The position numbers and the translations under genes were made by a program. A stretch of DNA of 7,669 nt from Thermoleophilia bacterium UBA5186 (GTDB lineage: Bacteria > Actinomycetota > Thermoleophilia > Gaiellales > Gaiellaceae), in NCBI GenBank assembly GCA_002413095.1, contig DHWI01000175.1:15800-23468 (forward strand). Reading direction: 5' to 3'. The notes beneath the pieces were generated by a model, which worked only from the letters and a program-made list of their open reading frames with translations, searched no databases and was not told the origin of the DNA. Each line of letters starts with the position of its first letter. The stretch's first letter is position 1. This document shows positions 1-6,204 of the stretch, piece by piece.

Positions 1-215
1 CCGTCCACGTCGGTCCAGGCGGCCGCGTGCAGCAGGAGCCCCGGGTCGCCGAGGCCGGGAGGCGCAGGGTCGGTCACGTCCCACTGCTCGCGGGTGAGCG
101 CCAGCGCGTCCGGGAAGACCTCGGCGAGCGCCCGGCCGAGCTGCCCCCCGGCCCCGGTTACGAGGACGCGACGGCCGCGTCCCGTTCCGACAGGATCGGC
201 GATGACGTGCTCCAT
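1..215 (-). CDS. rmlD: dTDP-4-dehydrorhamnose reductase RmlD (N-terminal part, runs off the left edge)
   Basis: The last step of dTDP-L-rhamnose synthesis is the NAD(P)H-dependent reduction of the 4-keto sugar to dTDP-L-rhamnose in the cytoplasm. Only the first 71 codons are in the window. The translation shows the Rossmann dinucleotide-binding start RVLVTGAGGQLGRAL (about residues 16-30), then a REQWDVTDP segment and LLLHAAAWTDVDG, which matches the family pattern in which a conserved Asn/His-Ala-Ala-Ala/Tyr-T-x-V-D follows the first strands. The only conventional start in frame before the Rossmann motif is ATG at 215, which gives about 15 residues more than the usual family start. This start lies inside the 3' end of rmlC (58-nt overlap, different frame), and no clear Shine-Dalgarno is present, so translation probably depends on ribosomes finishing rmlC. 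It is the last visible gene of the rmlA-rmlC-rmlD run. The family call is secure; the exact start is less so. Confidence 0.88.
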   Translation of the reverse strand, partial: MEHVIADPVGTGRGRRVLVTGAGGQLGRALAEVFPDALALTREQWDVTDPAPPGLGDPGLLLHAAAWTDVD

Positions 216-652
216 AGGCTGACGACCCGCGGGTCGTTCCAGGGCAGGCCGTGCTCGTCCGGCGCAGCCGGGTCGTACTCCTCGGTGACGAGGTAGCAGA
301 ACAAACAGTCCGTCAGCGCCTCGTAGCCGTGGGCATGGATGCCGGGGACGTAGACCGCGACCGGGTTGTCGTCGCCGATGTCCTCGGTGAAGGTCTCGCC
401 GGTCTCCCGGTCGAGCACGACGACGCGCACCATCCCTTGAAGGCAAACGAAGAGATCGTCCTGGCCGCGCTCGTGGTAGTGGAGCCCGCGCAGGACGCCC
501 GCGCGCGAGTACGCGAGGTTCGCCTGGCGAATCGGTTTCGGGAGAGCGCTGGCGCGCGCGAGCTCCGAGAACCAGCCGCGCTCGTCCTCGAAGCGCTGCA
601 GCTCGATCCGGCGCAACCCTCTTAGTAACAGACTGTTACTTGGATCAGTCAC
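158..652 (-). CDS. rmlC: dTDP-4-dehydrorhamnose 3,5-epimerase RmlC
   Basis: This cupin-fold enzyme epimerises C3 and C5 of dTDP-4-keto-6-deoxy-D-glucose, the third step to dTDP-L-rhamnose. The 164-residue product follows the family from end to end: DERGWFSELA (residues 23-32), RQANLAYSRAGVLRGLHYH (42-60), with the expected catalytic His at 58, a V-x-G-x-x-x-V-V-V-L cupin strand (about 71-80), VPGIHAHGY (102-110), a Tyr-containing EEYDP segment (124-128), WNDP (138-141) and the closing PILSERDA (152-159). It is slightly shorter than the common 180 or so residues, but no core element is missing. The usual Gln after HY is His here (residue 60). The start is GTG at 652, which overlaps the rmlA stop by 4 nt (GTGA), indicating coupled translation. 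The first codons are AT-rich and include rare TTA and CTA leucine codons, and they form a palindrome. Confidence 0.95.
   Translation of the reverse strand: MTDPSNSLLLRGLRRIELQRFEDERGWFSELARASALPKPIRQANLAYSRAGVLRGLHYHERGQDDLFVCLQGMVRVVVLDRETGETFTEDIGDDNPVAVYVPGIHAHGYEALTDCLFCYLVTEEYDPAAPDEHGLPWNDPRVVSLWSTSSPILSERDAAVASS
222..237. repeat. perfect 16-nt palindrome directly upstream of the rmlD start
   Basis: ACGACCCGCGGGTCGT lies inside rmlC codons for DPRVV and ends six bases before the rmlD ATG at 215. In mRNA it can fold as a 6-bp GC-rich stem with a CGCG loop over the region where a ribosome-binding site would be, which would favour translation of rmlD only when ribosomes coming from rmlC open it. 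Confidence 0.5.
624..640. repeat. perfect 17-nt palindrome at the start of rmlC
   Basis: AGTAACAGACTGTTACT has 8-bp arms around one central base. It occupies about codons 5-10 of rmlC, just after the rmlA-rmlC overlap. It is far more AT-rich than its surroundings and supplies the rare TTA codon. The size and symmetry resemble a binding site for a dimeric repressor; as RNA it could only form a 6-bp stem with a 5-nt loop. Confidence 0.6.
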
Positions 653-1383
653 GCTCGGCTCCCGCGGACGAAGTCGTTCACGGCGTAGTACGCGTCGATC
701 GACTCGCCGGCGTCGCCCCAGAAGCCGTCGAGAACGTCGTATTCCATCTCGCCGCGCTCGACGTACCAGTTGTTCACGTCCGTGATCTCGAGCTCGCCGC
801 GACCGGAGGGCTGCAGAGTCGGGAGGACGTCCCAGACCGTCTCGTCGTAGAAGTAGATCCCGGTCACCGCGAACGCCGACGGCGGCTGCTCGGGCTTCTC
901 GACGATGCGCGTAACGCGCCCGTCACCGTCGAGCTCGGGAACGCCGAGGTGGCGCAGGTGCTCGGGGTCATCCTCGCGCGCGAGCAGGATCCGCGCACCG
1001 TGCTCCTGGGCGCGAAAATTGTCGACGGGCCCGCGCAGCGACGACTCGAGCACGTTGTCGGCGAGCATGACCACGACCTGGTCGCGCTCGACGTAGCGCT
1101 CCGTCAGCCCGAGCGCCTCCGCGATCCCGCCGGGCTTCTCCTGGTACGCGTAGAAGAGCCGGTCGATCCCCCACTCGTGACCGTTCCCGAGCAGGCGGAA
1201 GAACTCGCCGGCGTGCGTCCCGCCCGTAACGAGCATCAGCTCGGTCACGCCCGCGCCGACGAGCGCCTCGATCGCGTAGGTGACCATCGGGCGGTCATAG
1301 ATCGGGAGGAGGTGCTTGTTCGTGATCCGCGTCAGCGGATGGAGGCGGGTACCCGAGCCGCCCGCGAGAATCACGCCCTTCAT
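649..1383 (-). CDS. rmlA: glucose-1-phosphate thymidylyltransferase RmlA (short form)
   Basis: Catalyses dTTP + glucose-1-phosphate to dTDP-glucose + PPi, the entry step of dTDP-rhamnose synthesis in the cytoplasm. The 244-residue protein is a nucleotidyltransferase of the short type (about 240 residues), lacking the C-terminal extension of the 290-residue enterobacterial RmlA. Visible motifs are the nucleotide-binding signature LAGGSGTRLHPLT (6-18), NKHLLPIYDRPM (22-33), ADN with the likely metal-binding Asp109 (family LGDN, Gly replaced by Ala108), LGVPELDGDGRVTRIVEKP (146-164), GIYFYD (175-180), GELEITDVNNWY (196-207) and GFWGDAGESID (220-230) with a second probable metal ligand, Asp224. 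The ATG at 1383 overlaps the MFS stop by 4 nt (ATGA) and the gene ends overlapping rmlC by 4 nt, so it is internal to a coupled operon. A sugar-phosphate nucleotidyltransferase with a different sugar is possible from sequence alone, but the adjacent rmlC and rmlD favour RmlA. Confidence 0.93.
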   Translation of the reverse strand: MKGVILAGGSGTRLHPLTRITNKHLLPIYDRPMVTYAIEALVGAGVTELMLVTGGTHAGEFFRLLGNGHEWGIDRLFYAYQEKPGGIAEALGLTERYVERDQVVVMLADNVLESSLRGPVDNFRAQEHGARILLAREDDPEHLRHLGVPELDGDGRVTRIVEKPEQPPSAFAVTGIYFYDETVWDVLPTLQPSGRGELEITDVNNWYVERGEMEYDVLDGFWGDAGESIDAYYAVNDFVRGSRA

Positions 1384-2615
1384 GTCGCGGGCGATGCTAC
1401 GGGGTCAGGCTCGGGCTCGCGGCGGCCGCGCACAGCGAGTGCGCCCGCGATGCCGGCCAGGACGGAGATCGCCGCTGCGCTCTTCCACATCGCCGAGTCA
1501 CCCCAGGCGGCACGAATCTGCAGGCCGAGGAACGGCGTGAGCGCCCACGCGACCGACCAGCTGCTGCCGAAGAAGCCCATGTACGCGCCCCGCAGATCCT
1601 TTGGGGAGAAAGCCGCAACGGCCGACTGCGAGGTCGGGATCCACAGCATCTCGCCGATCACGAACACGACGATGACGAACAGGACGACGGGAATCGCGGC
1701 GGTAACGTTGAGCAGCAAGAGCGGCAAGCCCATCAGCGGCATGGCGACCGCGAGCTTGACGGTCGCGGGAATGGCGGCCGTCCAGCGAATCAGCCGAAGC
1801 TGAAAGGCCGTGACGAGAATGGGATTGGCGATCACCAGGAATCCCCACGCGGCCGGCTCCAGGCCATGTGACGAGGTCAGCGAGATCGGCATGAGCACCT
1901 CGTACGCGACGTACGTCATGGACGCGAGCACCGAAGAGGCCATGAAGAGCAGGAACGCCGCGTCGCGACGGATGACACCCCACGATCCGCGTTCGGGCGG
2001 ACTCTCCGGAGCGAAGGCGCCCGTTCGCGGCAGATAGCGCCACGCGATCCATGCGCCCGCCAGCGAGAACAAGGCGGCGCCGAGGAAGAAGACTGACCAG
2101 TGGTTCCCGAGCAGGAGGAAGCCGCCGATCGGCGGTCCGAACACGACCCCGAGGTTCGCCGCGACGCGGACTGACGCGTACGCAGGCTCGTGCCGTTCCG
2201 GGGGAACGAGATCCGCGACCATCGCCGTGTCCGCCGCGCGGCCGACCGAACCAAGAGCAGGCGCGACGGCCGCCAGCGCCAGGCCGGCGAACAGGTGGTC
2301 GCCGACCGCGAGAAAGCCCAGGAGCATCGCGGTCTGGGCGCCCCAGCCGAACAGGATCATCGGCCGGCGGCCGGCGTGGTCCGAGACGTGGCCGCCCGCA
2401 TACGACGCGAGGCCCGCGAGCAGCGCGCCGACGAGGAACGTCACGGCTAGCTGGCGGTCGCTCGCGCCCAGGTGAACCTTCGCCCAGATCCCCATGAAGA
2501 TCCACGCGACGGATCCGGCGAGCGACCCCGCGAACTGGACCGCCAGGACTGGGCGCAGCGCTGGATCGACGTCGCCGCCCCAAATCAGGCGGTAGAAACG
2601 GGCGAACAGCCTCAC
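1380..2615 (-). CDS. MFS transporter (drug:H+ antiporter-like, DHA1/MdtH-type)
   Basis: This 411-residue inner-membrane protein has the hydrophobicity of a 12-TM major facilitator. The N-terminal half contains the loop 2-3 motif A, GGHVSDHAGRRPM (74-86), matching G-x3-D-x2-G-R-R. GVVFGPPIGGFLLLG (156-170) corresponds to the antiporter-type motif C region. SPKDLRGAYMGFFGSSWSVAW (337-357) is the matching C-terminal-half segment. The charged stretch around 194-215 is the central cytoplasmic loop, and the C-terminal tail (about 396-411) is polar and Pro/Glu-rich. The start is GTG at 2615; no Shine-Dalgarno is evident, but TAGCCT lies 7 nt upstream, suggesting a leaderless transcript. Its stop overlaps rmlA by ATGA, so it is translated with the rhamnose genes. 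The substrate cannot be read from sequence. The operon context raises a sugar-linked or glycosylated product, but a chance drug-efflux neighbour is equally compatible. Confidence 0.88.
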   Translation of the reverse strand: MRLFARFYRLIWGGDVDPALRPVLAVQFAGSLAGSVAWIFMGIWAKVHLGASDRQLAVTFLVGALLAGLASYAGGHVSDHAGRRPMILFGWGAQTAMLLGFLAVGDHLFAGLALAAVAPALGSVGRAADTAMVADLVPPERHEPAYASVRVAANLGVVFGPPIGGFLLLGNHWSVFFLGAALFSLAGAWIAWRYLPRTGAFAPESPPERGSWGVIRRDAAFLLFMASSVLASMTYVAYEVLMPISLTSSHGLEPAAWGFLVIANPILVTAFQLRLIRWTAAIPATVKLAVAMPLMGLPLLLLNVTAAIPVVLFVIVVFVIGEMLWIPTSQSAVAAFSPKDLRGAYMGFFGSSWSVAWALTPFLGLQIRAAWGDSAMWKSAAAISVLAGIAGALAVRGRREPEPDPVASPAT

Positions 2616-2622
2616 CCGACCG

Positions 2623-2628
2623 AGGCTA
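2623..2628 (-). promoter_or_regulatory. putative -10 element for leaderless MFS/rml operon transcript
   Basis: On the minus strand TAGCCT (TANNNT) is followed by 7 nt and then the GTG start of the MFS gene, the spacing expected if transcription begins at the start codon. No convincing -35 TTGACA-like hexamer is visible 16-18 nt further upstream. It also lies downstream of the putative small peptide gene, so it could be an internal promoter or a chance match. Confidence 0.35.
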
Positions 2629-2642
2629 CCCGCGACGGATTT

Positions 2643-2708
2643 CTACGGATGCGGCGCGACGAGCACGACGATCGTCAGCAGGCCGAACACGGTGACGAGG
2701 AAGCGCAT
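2643..2708 (-). CDS. putative 21-residue hydrophobic peptide upstream of the MFS-rml operon
   Basis: A short open frame on the minus strand starts with ATG at 2708 and stops with TAG at 2643-2645. The peptide begins MRFLVTVFGLLTIVV and ends LVAPHP: one basic residue, then about 16 mostly aliphatic residues, then a Pro-His-Pro tail. This resembles a single membrane-spanning small protein or a bare signal-like helix. Upstream is TAAGGT, then six bases, then ATG. This can be read either as a -10 box for a leaderless mRNA or as a weak AAGG ribosome-binding site. The frame ends 27 nt before the MFS start, so it may act as a leader peptide or small transporter partner. I do not recognise a family. 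With only 21 codons, coding status is unproven; the hydrophobic profile and the placement just after a start signal are the only support. Confidence 0.3.
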   Translation of the reverse strand: MRFLVTVFGLLTIVVLVAPHP

Positions 2709-2714
2709 GACTCG

Positions 2715-2720
2715 ACCTTA
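2715..2720 (-). promoter_or_regulatory. putative -10 element (TAAGGT) of the operon promoter
   Basis: Minus-strand TAAGGT is followed by CGAGTC and then the ATG of the small peptide at 2708. The TANNNT-N6-ATG layout matches leaderless actinobacterial promoters. No good -35 hexamer is seen at 16-18 nt. An alternative reading is that AAGG is a ribosome-binding site. It lies in the 151-bp region (2616-2766) separating the divergent rhamnose operon and methyltransferase gene. Confidence 0.35.
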
Positions 2721-2755
2721 CGGTGGGCCTGTTCAGGGCTCGTGGGTCCCGTGTT

Positions 2756-2759
2756 AGGA
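2756..2759 (+). promoter_or_regulatory. ribosome-binding site deciding the methyltransferase start
   Basis: AGGA ends 7 nt before GTG at 2767, a normal Shine-Dalgarno spacing. The alternative TTG at 2761 would have only one base between it and AGGA, so GTG at 2767 is preferred. Confidence 0.55.
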
Positions 2760-2766
2760 ATTGGTT

Positions 2767-3876
2767 GTGGATGTCACGCAGTTCTTCGACGAGGGACTCT
2801 CGCGCGCCGTGCTCTCGAAGCCGCGCGAGGAGAGCCCGTACACGCGGGTCACGGTCAAGCCGGTGCTGATAGACGAAGAGCTTCGCTATCAGTTCGAGTA
2901 CGTCCAGGGCGCGCAGGCGACGCACGCGAACCTGCTCCCCGGTGAGGCGGCGCCGGCGCTCGCGCAGCTGGTCGAGCGCGACTTCCGCCAGGCGCTGATC
3001 CAGACGCCGGAGCACGACTACCAGGTGCTCGACGGCGTGAAGGTGCTCCGCCGGCCGCCGACCGCGAAGCCCATCGAGCTCGCGCACGACCGGCGCAAGC
3101 GCTATCTGATCCCCGAAGGGACGCCTGTCCCGTTCCTCGTCGAGCTGGGCGTGATGACCTCGGACGGGAAGGTTCGGGCCCAGCGCTACGACAAGTTCCG
3201 CCAGGTCAACCGGTTCCTCGAGCTCGTGGACGACGCCGTCCCGCATCTGCCGCAGGGACGCCGGCTCCGCGTCGTCGACTTCGGCTCGGGCAAGTCGTAT
3301 CTCACCTTCGCGCTGCACCATCTGCTCGTCGAGCTGCGCGGGCTCGACGTCGAGATCGTCGGGCTCGACCTGAAGGAGGACGTAATCGCGCGCTGCGAAG
3401 CGCTCGCGCGCGCACTTGACTACGAGCGGCTCCGCTTCGAGGTCGGCGACATCGCGCTGTACGACGAGGTGGACTCCGCGGACCTGGTCGTCTCGCTGCA
3501 CGCCTGCGACACAGCGACCGACGCTGCGCTCGAGAAGGCCGTGCGCTGGGGAGCCGAGGTCATCCTCGCCGCGCCGTGCTGTCAGCACGAGTTGCTCGGC
3601 CAGATCTCCGACGAGTCGCTTCGGCCGCTCCTACGCCACGGCATCCTCAAGGAGCGCTTCGCCTCGCTCGTGACGGACGCCGCGCGTGCGGAGCTGCTCG
3701 AGCGCGCGGGGTACGACGTGCAGGTCCTGGAGTTCGTCGACCTCGAGCACACGGCGAAGAACTTGCTCATCCGCGCAGTGAAGTCCGGCCAGAGCCGGAG
3801 CGATGAGGCGTACGACGACTTCAAGCAGCGCCTCGGAATCGACCCGTACCTCGAGCGGGCGCTGGAGGTGAAGTAG
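2767..3876 (+). CDS. SAM-dependent methyltransferase, Methyltransf_32-like, substrate unknown
   Basis: A class I (Rossmann-fold) methyltransferase of 369 residues from GTG at 2767; a TTG at 2761 would add two residues but sits too close to the AGGA site. The N-terminal 140 residues are a family-specific, Arg- and Glu-rich domain without a motif I recognise. The catalytic half starts after RYDKFRQVNRFLELV: motif I VVDFGSGKSYLTFAL (about 169-183), acidic strand end GLDLKEDV (about 199-206), VGD (about 226-228), then VVSLHACDTATDAAL (about 241-255) and AAPCCQHEL (about 268-276). The LHACDTATD and PCCQHEL pair is what I know from the uncharacterised Methyltransf_32 family (PF13679), whose Cys-Cys-x-His motif recalls the tRNA methylase TRM13. 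No transmembrane or signal segment is seen, so it should be cytoplasmic. It stands alone, divergent from the rhamnose operon and convergent with the MMPL gene. The fold is secure; an RNA or protein substrate is speculation. Confidence 0.85.
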   Translation: MDVTQFFDEGLSRAVLSKPREESPYTRVTVKPVLIDEELRYQFEYVQGAQATHANLLPGEAAPALAQLVERDFRQALIQTPEHDYQVLDGVKVLRRPPTAKPIELAHDRRKRYLIPEGTPVPFLVELGVMTSDGKVRAQRYDKFRQVNRFLELVDDAVPHLPQGRRLRVVDFGSGKSYLTFALHHLLVELRGLDVEIVGLDLKEDVIARCEALARALDYERLRFEVGDIALYDEVDSADLVVSLHACDTATDAALEKAVRWGAEVILAAPCCQHELLGQISDESLRPLLRHGILKERFASLVTDAARAELLERAGYDVQVLEFVDLEHTAKNLLIRAVKSGQSRSDEAYDDFKQRLGIDPYLERALEVK

Positions 3877-3879
3877 CGC

Positions 3880-6198
3880 CTACTCGCCGGCCGGGCGCAG
3901 TGCCGGGGGCGGGTGCCGCTCGAGCGGCGACGGCGGCACGCGCACGAACTTCGCGAGGCCGTCTGGAAGCCACCAGTTGTAGCGCCCGAACAGCGCCATC
4001 AGGCTCGGCACGAGGATCGCCCGCACGATCGTCGCGTCGACGAAGATCGCCACCGCGAGCCCGAGCCCGAACTCCTGCAGGCCGAGGATCGAGCCGGCCA
4101 CGAAGCCGGAAAACGCCGCGACCATGACGATCGCAGCCGCCGTCACGATCCGGCCGGTGCGCTCGAGCCCGTGCGCGACGGCCTGGGCGTTGTCCTCCCC
4201 CTCGTCCCACGCCTCGCGCATCCGCGTGACGAGGAACACCTCGTAGTCCATCGAGAGCCCGAAGAGCATCGCGAAGAGGAAGATCGGGATCCAGCCCTCG
4301 AGCTGCGAGTACTTGTAGAGGCCGAGCAGATCCTTGCCGAGTCCCCACTTGAAGACGATCACCAGCGCCCCGTAGCTCGCTCCCACGGAGAGCAGATTCA
4401 GCAGCACGGCCTTCAGCGGCAGGACGATCGAGCGGAACGCACGCATCAACAGCAGGTACGTGAGCACGAGCACCGCGGCGACGAGCCAGGGGAAGTACTG
4501 GTACGAGCGGTCGAGGAAGTCGATTCCCTGCGGCGAGCCGCCGCCGGCGAGCACGCGCACGCCTGCCGGGAAGCGAGCGGCCGGGATGATCGTCGAGCGC
4601 AGCCGCCGGGCAAACGCCTGCGACGGCGGCTCCCCGTATTCGTGGCGACCCGCGAGCGAGATCTGGGCATAGCGCCCGGTCTCGTCCACGAAGGGCTGCG
4701 CCAGCCTGTAGCGGACGAGCGCTATCTCGGGATCGCGCCTGGCGCGTGCGATCAGCCGTCCGATCGCTGCCTGGGTCGGTGGAAGGACGACGCGCTCGGC
4801 GCCTCCGGCGTCGACGACGACCTGCACGGGCGAAAGAGCGCCGGGGCCCACAGCGTCCCGGAGGACGTTGAAGCCTCGCATCGACTCGGGCGTCTGCGGC
4901 GAGCCGAACGCCGATCCCGGCGTGAGCTTCAGCGTGAAGGCAGGGAGCGCGAGCGTGACGAGCAGTGCGGCACCGCCCGCGAGGAACGCCACAGGGCGCC
5001 GCATGATGTTCCCCGACAGCCAGTGCCAGAAGCCGCTCGTCTCGGACGGCGTGCCCCCGAGGAACACCGACTTCATCCCGGTTCGCCCCCAGACCGACAG
5101 GAGCGCGGGCTGCAGGGTGAGAGCGGCGGCGATCGAGATCAGCGGGATGAGGAAGCCGCCGACCCCCATTGAGCGCATGAACGGCAGCGGCATGAACAGA
5201 AGCAGCGCGAGCCCGATCGCCACCGTCCCGCCCGAGAAGACCACAGCCCGCCCCGCGGTCGACATCGTCTTGACGATCGCGTCGTCCTGACGAAGCTTGG
5301 CCAACGCCCGCGCGTCTCTGGCGGGCTCCTGGGCGTGCGCCGCCGGAGGGGATAGTGCAGGCGGCACAGACCCGGAGAGCGGCGTGCGGTCAGGAGGCCG
5401 AGGCGGCTCCGGAGGCCGGCTCCGCCGGCCGGGAGGAGACGCCGGCCAGGGGCGCGCGAGTTCCTCGCGGAAGCGGTAGACGACGAGCAACGAGTAGTCG
5501 ATCGCGATCCCGAGCCCGATCAGCTGGACGAGGTTCGTGACGTAGATCGCCATCGACATCTGGTGCGCGACGAGGAAGACGATTCCGAGCGTCGCGAAGA
5601 TCGAACAGGCAGCGAAGATGAACGGGATCAGGACGGCCAGCGAGACGCCGAACACCCCGATCAGCACGAGCAGGGCGATCGGCAGCGCGATCGCCTCCCC
5701 TTTTGCGAGGTCGCTCTTGAAGATCGGGTCGAGATCGGTCTGAATCGCCGCCTGCCCCGTCACGTACGCCTTCGCCCCGGCAGGCTGGCCGATCGCCTTC
5801 CGCACCTTCTCGGTGTAGTTCTTCGCCTTCGTCAGGGCGAGCGGCGAGGTGACGTTCCCGAAGAGGACGTCTTTGCCCGCCGGCTGCAGCTCCTCGGCCT
5901 TCCCGCCGGGGACGACCGCGGCCGCAACACGGAGCTTTGCCTCGAGCGTCTTGCGGACGGTCGCGTCGTTCGTGTTTCGGACCTTGAACACGACGAGGTA
6001 CGTGCCGTCGTCGCGCTGGCCGAAGTCCTGCTTGAGGATCGCCCGCGCGCGCTCCGAGTCGGTGCCGGGAACGGTGAACTCGTTGGAGAGCAGCTTCGAG
6101 AGCCCCAGGTTGGCCACGACTCCGGCGACGAGGACGATCCCCCAGACGCCGAGCGTCCACGCGCGGTGGCGCAGAACGAATCGAGTCCAGCGCTCCAT
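3880..6198 (-). CDS. MMPL/RND-family transporter (YdfJ/MmpL-like)
   Basis: A 772-residue inner-membrane exporter of the RND superfamily, MMPL branch, which moves lipids or hydrophobic compounds using the proton gradient. The layout is canonical: TM1 (about 13-33), extracytoplasmic domain 1 (34-165) with the EFTVPGTDSERA entry motif, TM2-TM6 (168-368), TM7 (401-422), extracytoplasmic domain 2 (423-567), TM8-TM12 (568-738) and a short polar Pro-rich tail. Both proton-relay pairs are intact: D234-Y235 in GLGIAIDYSLLVVYRFREE and D651-Y652 in FGLSMDYEVFLVTRMREAW. TAGRAVVFSGGTVAIGLALL (314-333) and TGRIVTAAAIVMVAAFSGF (681-699) mark TM5 and TM11. The odd feature is a roughly 50-residue Pro/Arg/Ala-rich block (about 249-300) in the cytoplasmic TM4-TM5 loop, which is normally short. 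The gene starts at ATG 6198, is divergent from hsp20 across 63 bp, and ends 3 nt from the methyltransferase stop. The substrate is unknown. Confidence 0.93.
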   Translation of the reverse strand: MERWTRFVLRHRAWTLGVWGIVLVAGVVANLGLSKLLSNEFTVPGTDSERARAILKQDFGQRDDGTYLVVFKVRNTNDATVRKTLEAKLRVAAAVVPGGKAEELQPAGKDVLFGNVTSPLALTKAKNYTEKVRKAIGQPAGAKAYVTGQAAIQTDLDPIFKSDLAKGEAIALPIALLVLIGVFGVSLAVLIPFIFAACSIFATLGIVFLVAHQMSMAIYVTNLVQLIGLGIAIDYSLLVVYRFREELARPWPASPPGRRSRPPEPPRPPDRTPLSGSVPPALSPPAAHAQEPARDARALAKLRQDDAIVKTMSTAGRAVVFSGGTVAIGLALLLFMPLPFMRSMGVGGFLIPLISIAAALTLQPALLSVWGRTGMKSVFLGGTPSETSGFWHWLSGNIMRRPVAFLAGGAALLVTLALPAFTLKLTPGSAFGSPQTPESMRGFNVLRDAVGPGALSPVQVVVDAGGAERVVLPPTQAAIGRLIARARRDPEIALVRYRLAQPFVDETGRYAQISLAGRHEYGEPPSQAFARRLRSTIIPAARFPAGVRVLAGGGSPQGIDFLDRSYQYFPWLVAAVLVLTYLLLMRAFRSIVLPLKAVLLNLLSVGASYGALVIVFKWGLGKDLLGLYKYSQLEGWIPIFLFAMLFGLSMDYEVFLVTRMREAWDEGEDNAQAVAHGLERTGRIVTAAAIVMVAAFSGFVAGSILGLQEFGLGLAVAIFVDATIVRAILVPSLMALFGRYNWWLPDGLAKFVRVPPSPLERHPPPALRPAGE
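5299..5454 (-). other. proline-rich in-frame insertion in the MMPL cytoplasmic loop
   Basis: Codons 249-300 of the MMPL gene encode runs such as RPPEPPRPPD and GSVPPALSPPAAHAQEP between the TM4 end (RFREELAR) and the TM5 approach (DDAIVKTMSTAGRAV). In relatives I know, these two parts are separated by only about 10-15 residues. The DNA contains an imperfect 18-nt direct repeat (GGAGGCCG at 5393-5400 and 5411-5418) and a hairpin GGCCGG-CTCCG-CCGGCC at 5414-5430. The reading frame is kept on both sides. The boundaries are approximate. Confidence 0.6.
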
Positions 6199-6204
6199 CC
6201 GTTC

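Noticed and set aside
640..1803. A 387-codon plus-strand frame covering rmlA and part of the MFS gene
   Set aside because: It spans two well-supported minus-strand genes and has low-complexity charged composition; the absence of stops is an effect of GC content.
2626..3588. A 320-codon minus-strand frame opposite the methyltransferase
   Set aside because: It is antisense to a gene with clear methyltransferase motifs, is rich in Arg, Val and Glu, and has no recognisable fold.
3915..3928. Intrinsic terminator for the methyltransferase gene
   Set aside because: The GC palindrome has no loop and no following T run, and it is part of the MMPL reading frame.
3913..5172. A 419-codon plus-strand open frame antisense to the MMPL gene
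   Set aside because: Its product is dominated by Arg, Glu, His and Asp with no domain pattern, as expected for the complement of a GC-rich membrane-protein gene; the MMPL frame on the other strand has full family motifs.
5299..5454. Frameshift pair as the explanation of the proline-rich MMPL block
   Set aside because: Reading the other minus-strand frames through the block does not restore a recognisable MMPL loop, and the frame is identical on both sides, so an in-frame insertion is the simpler view.
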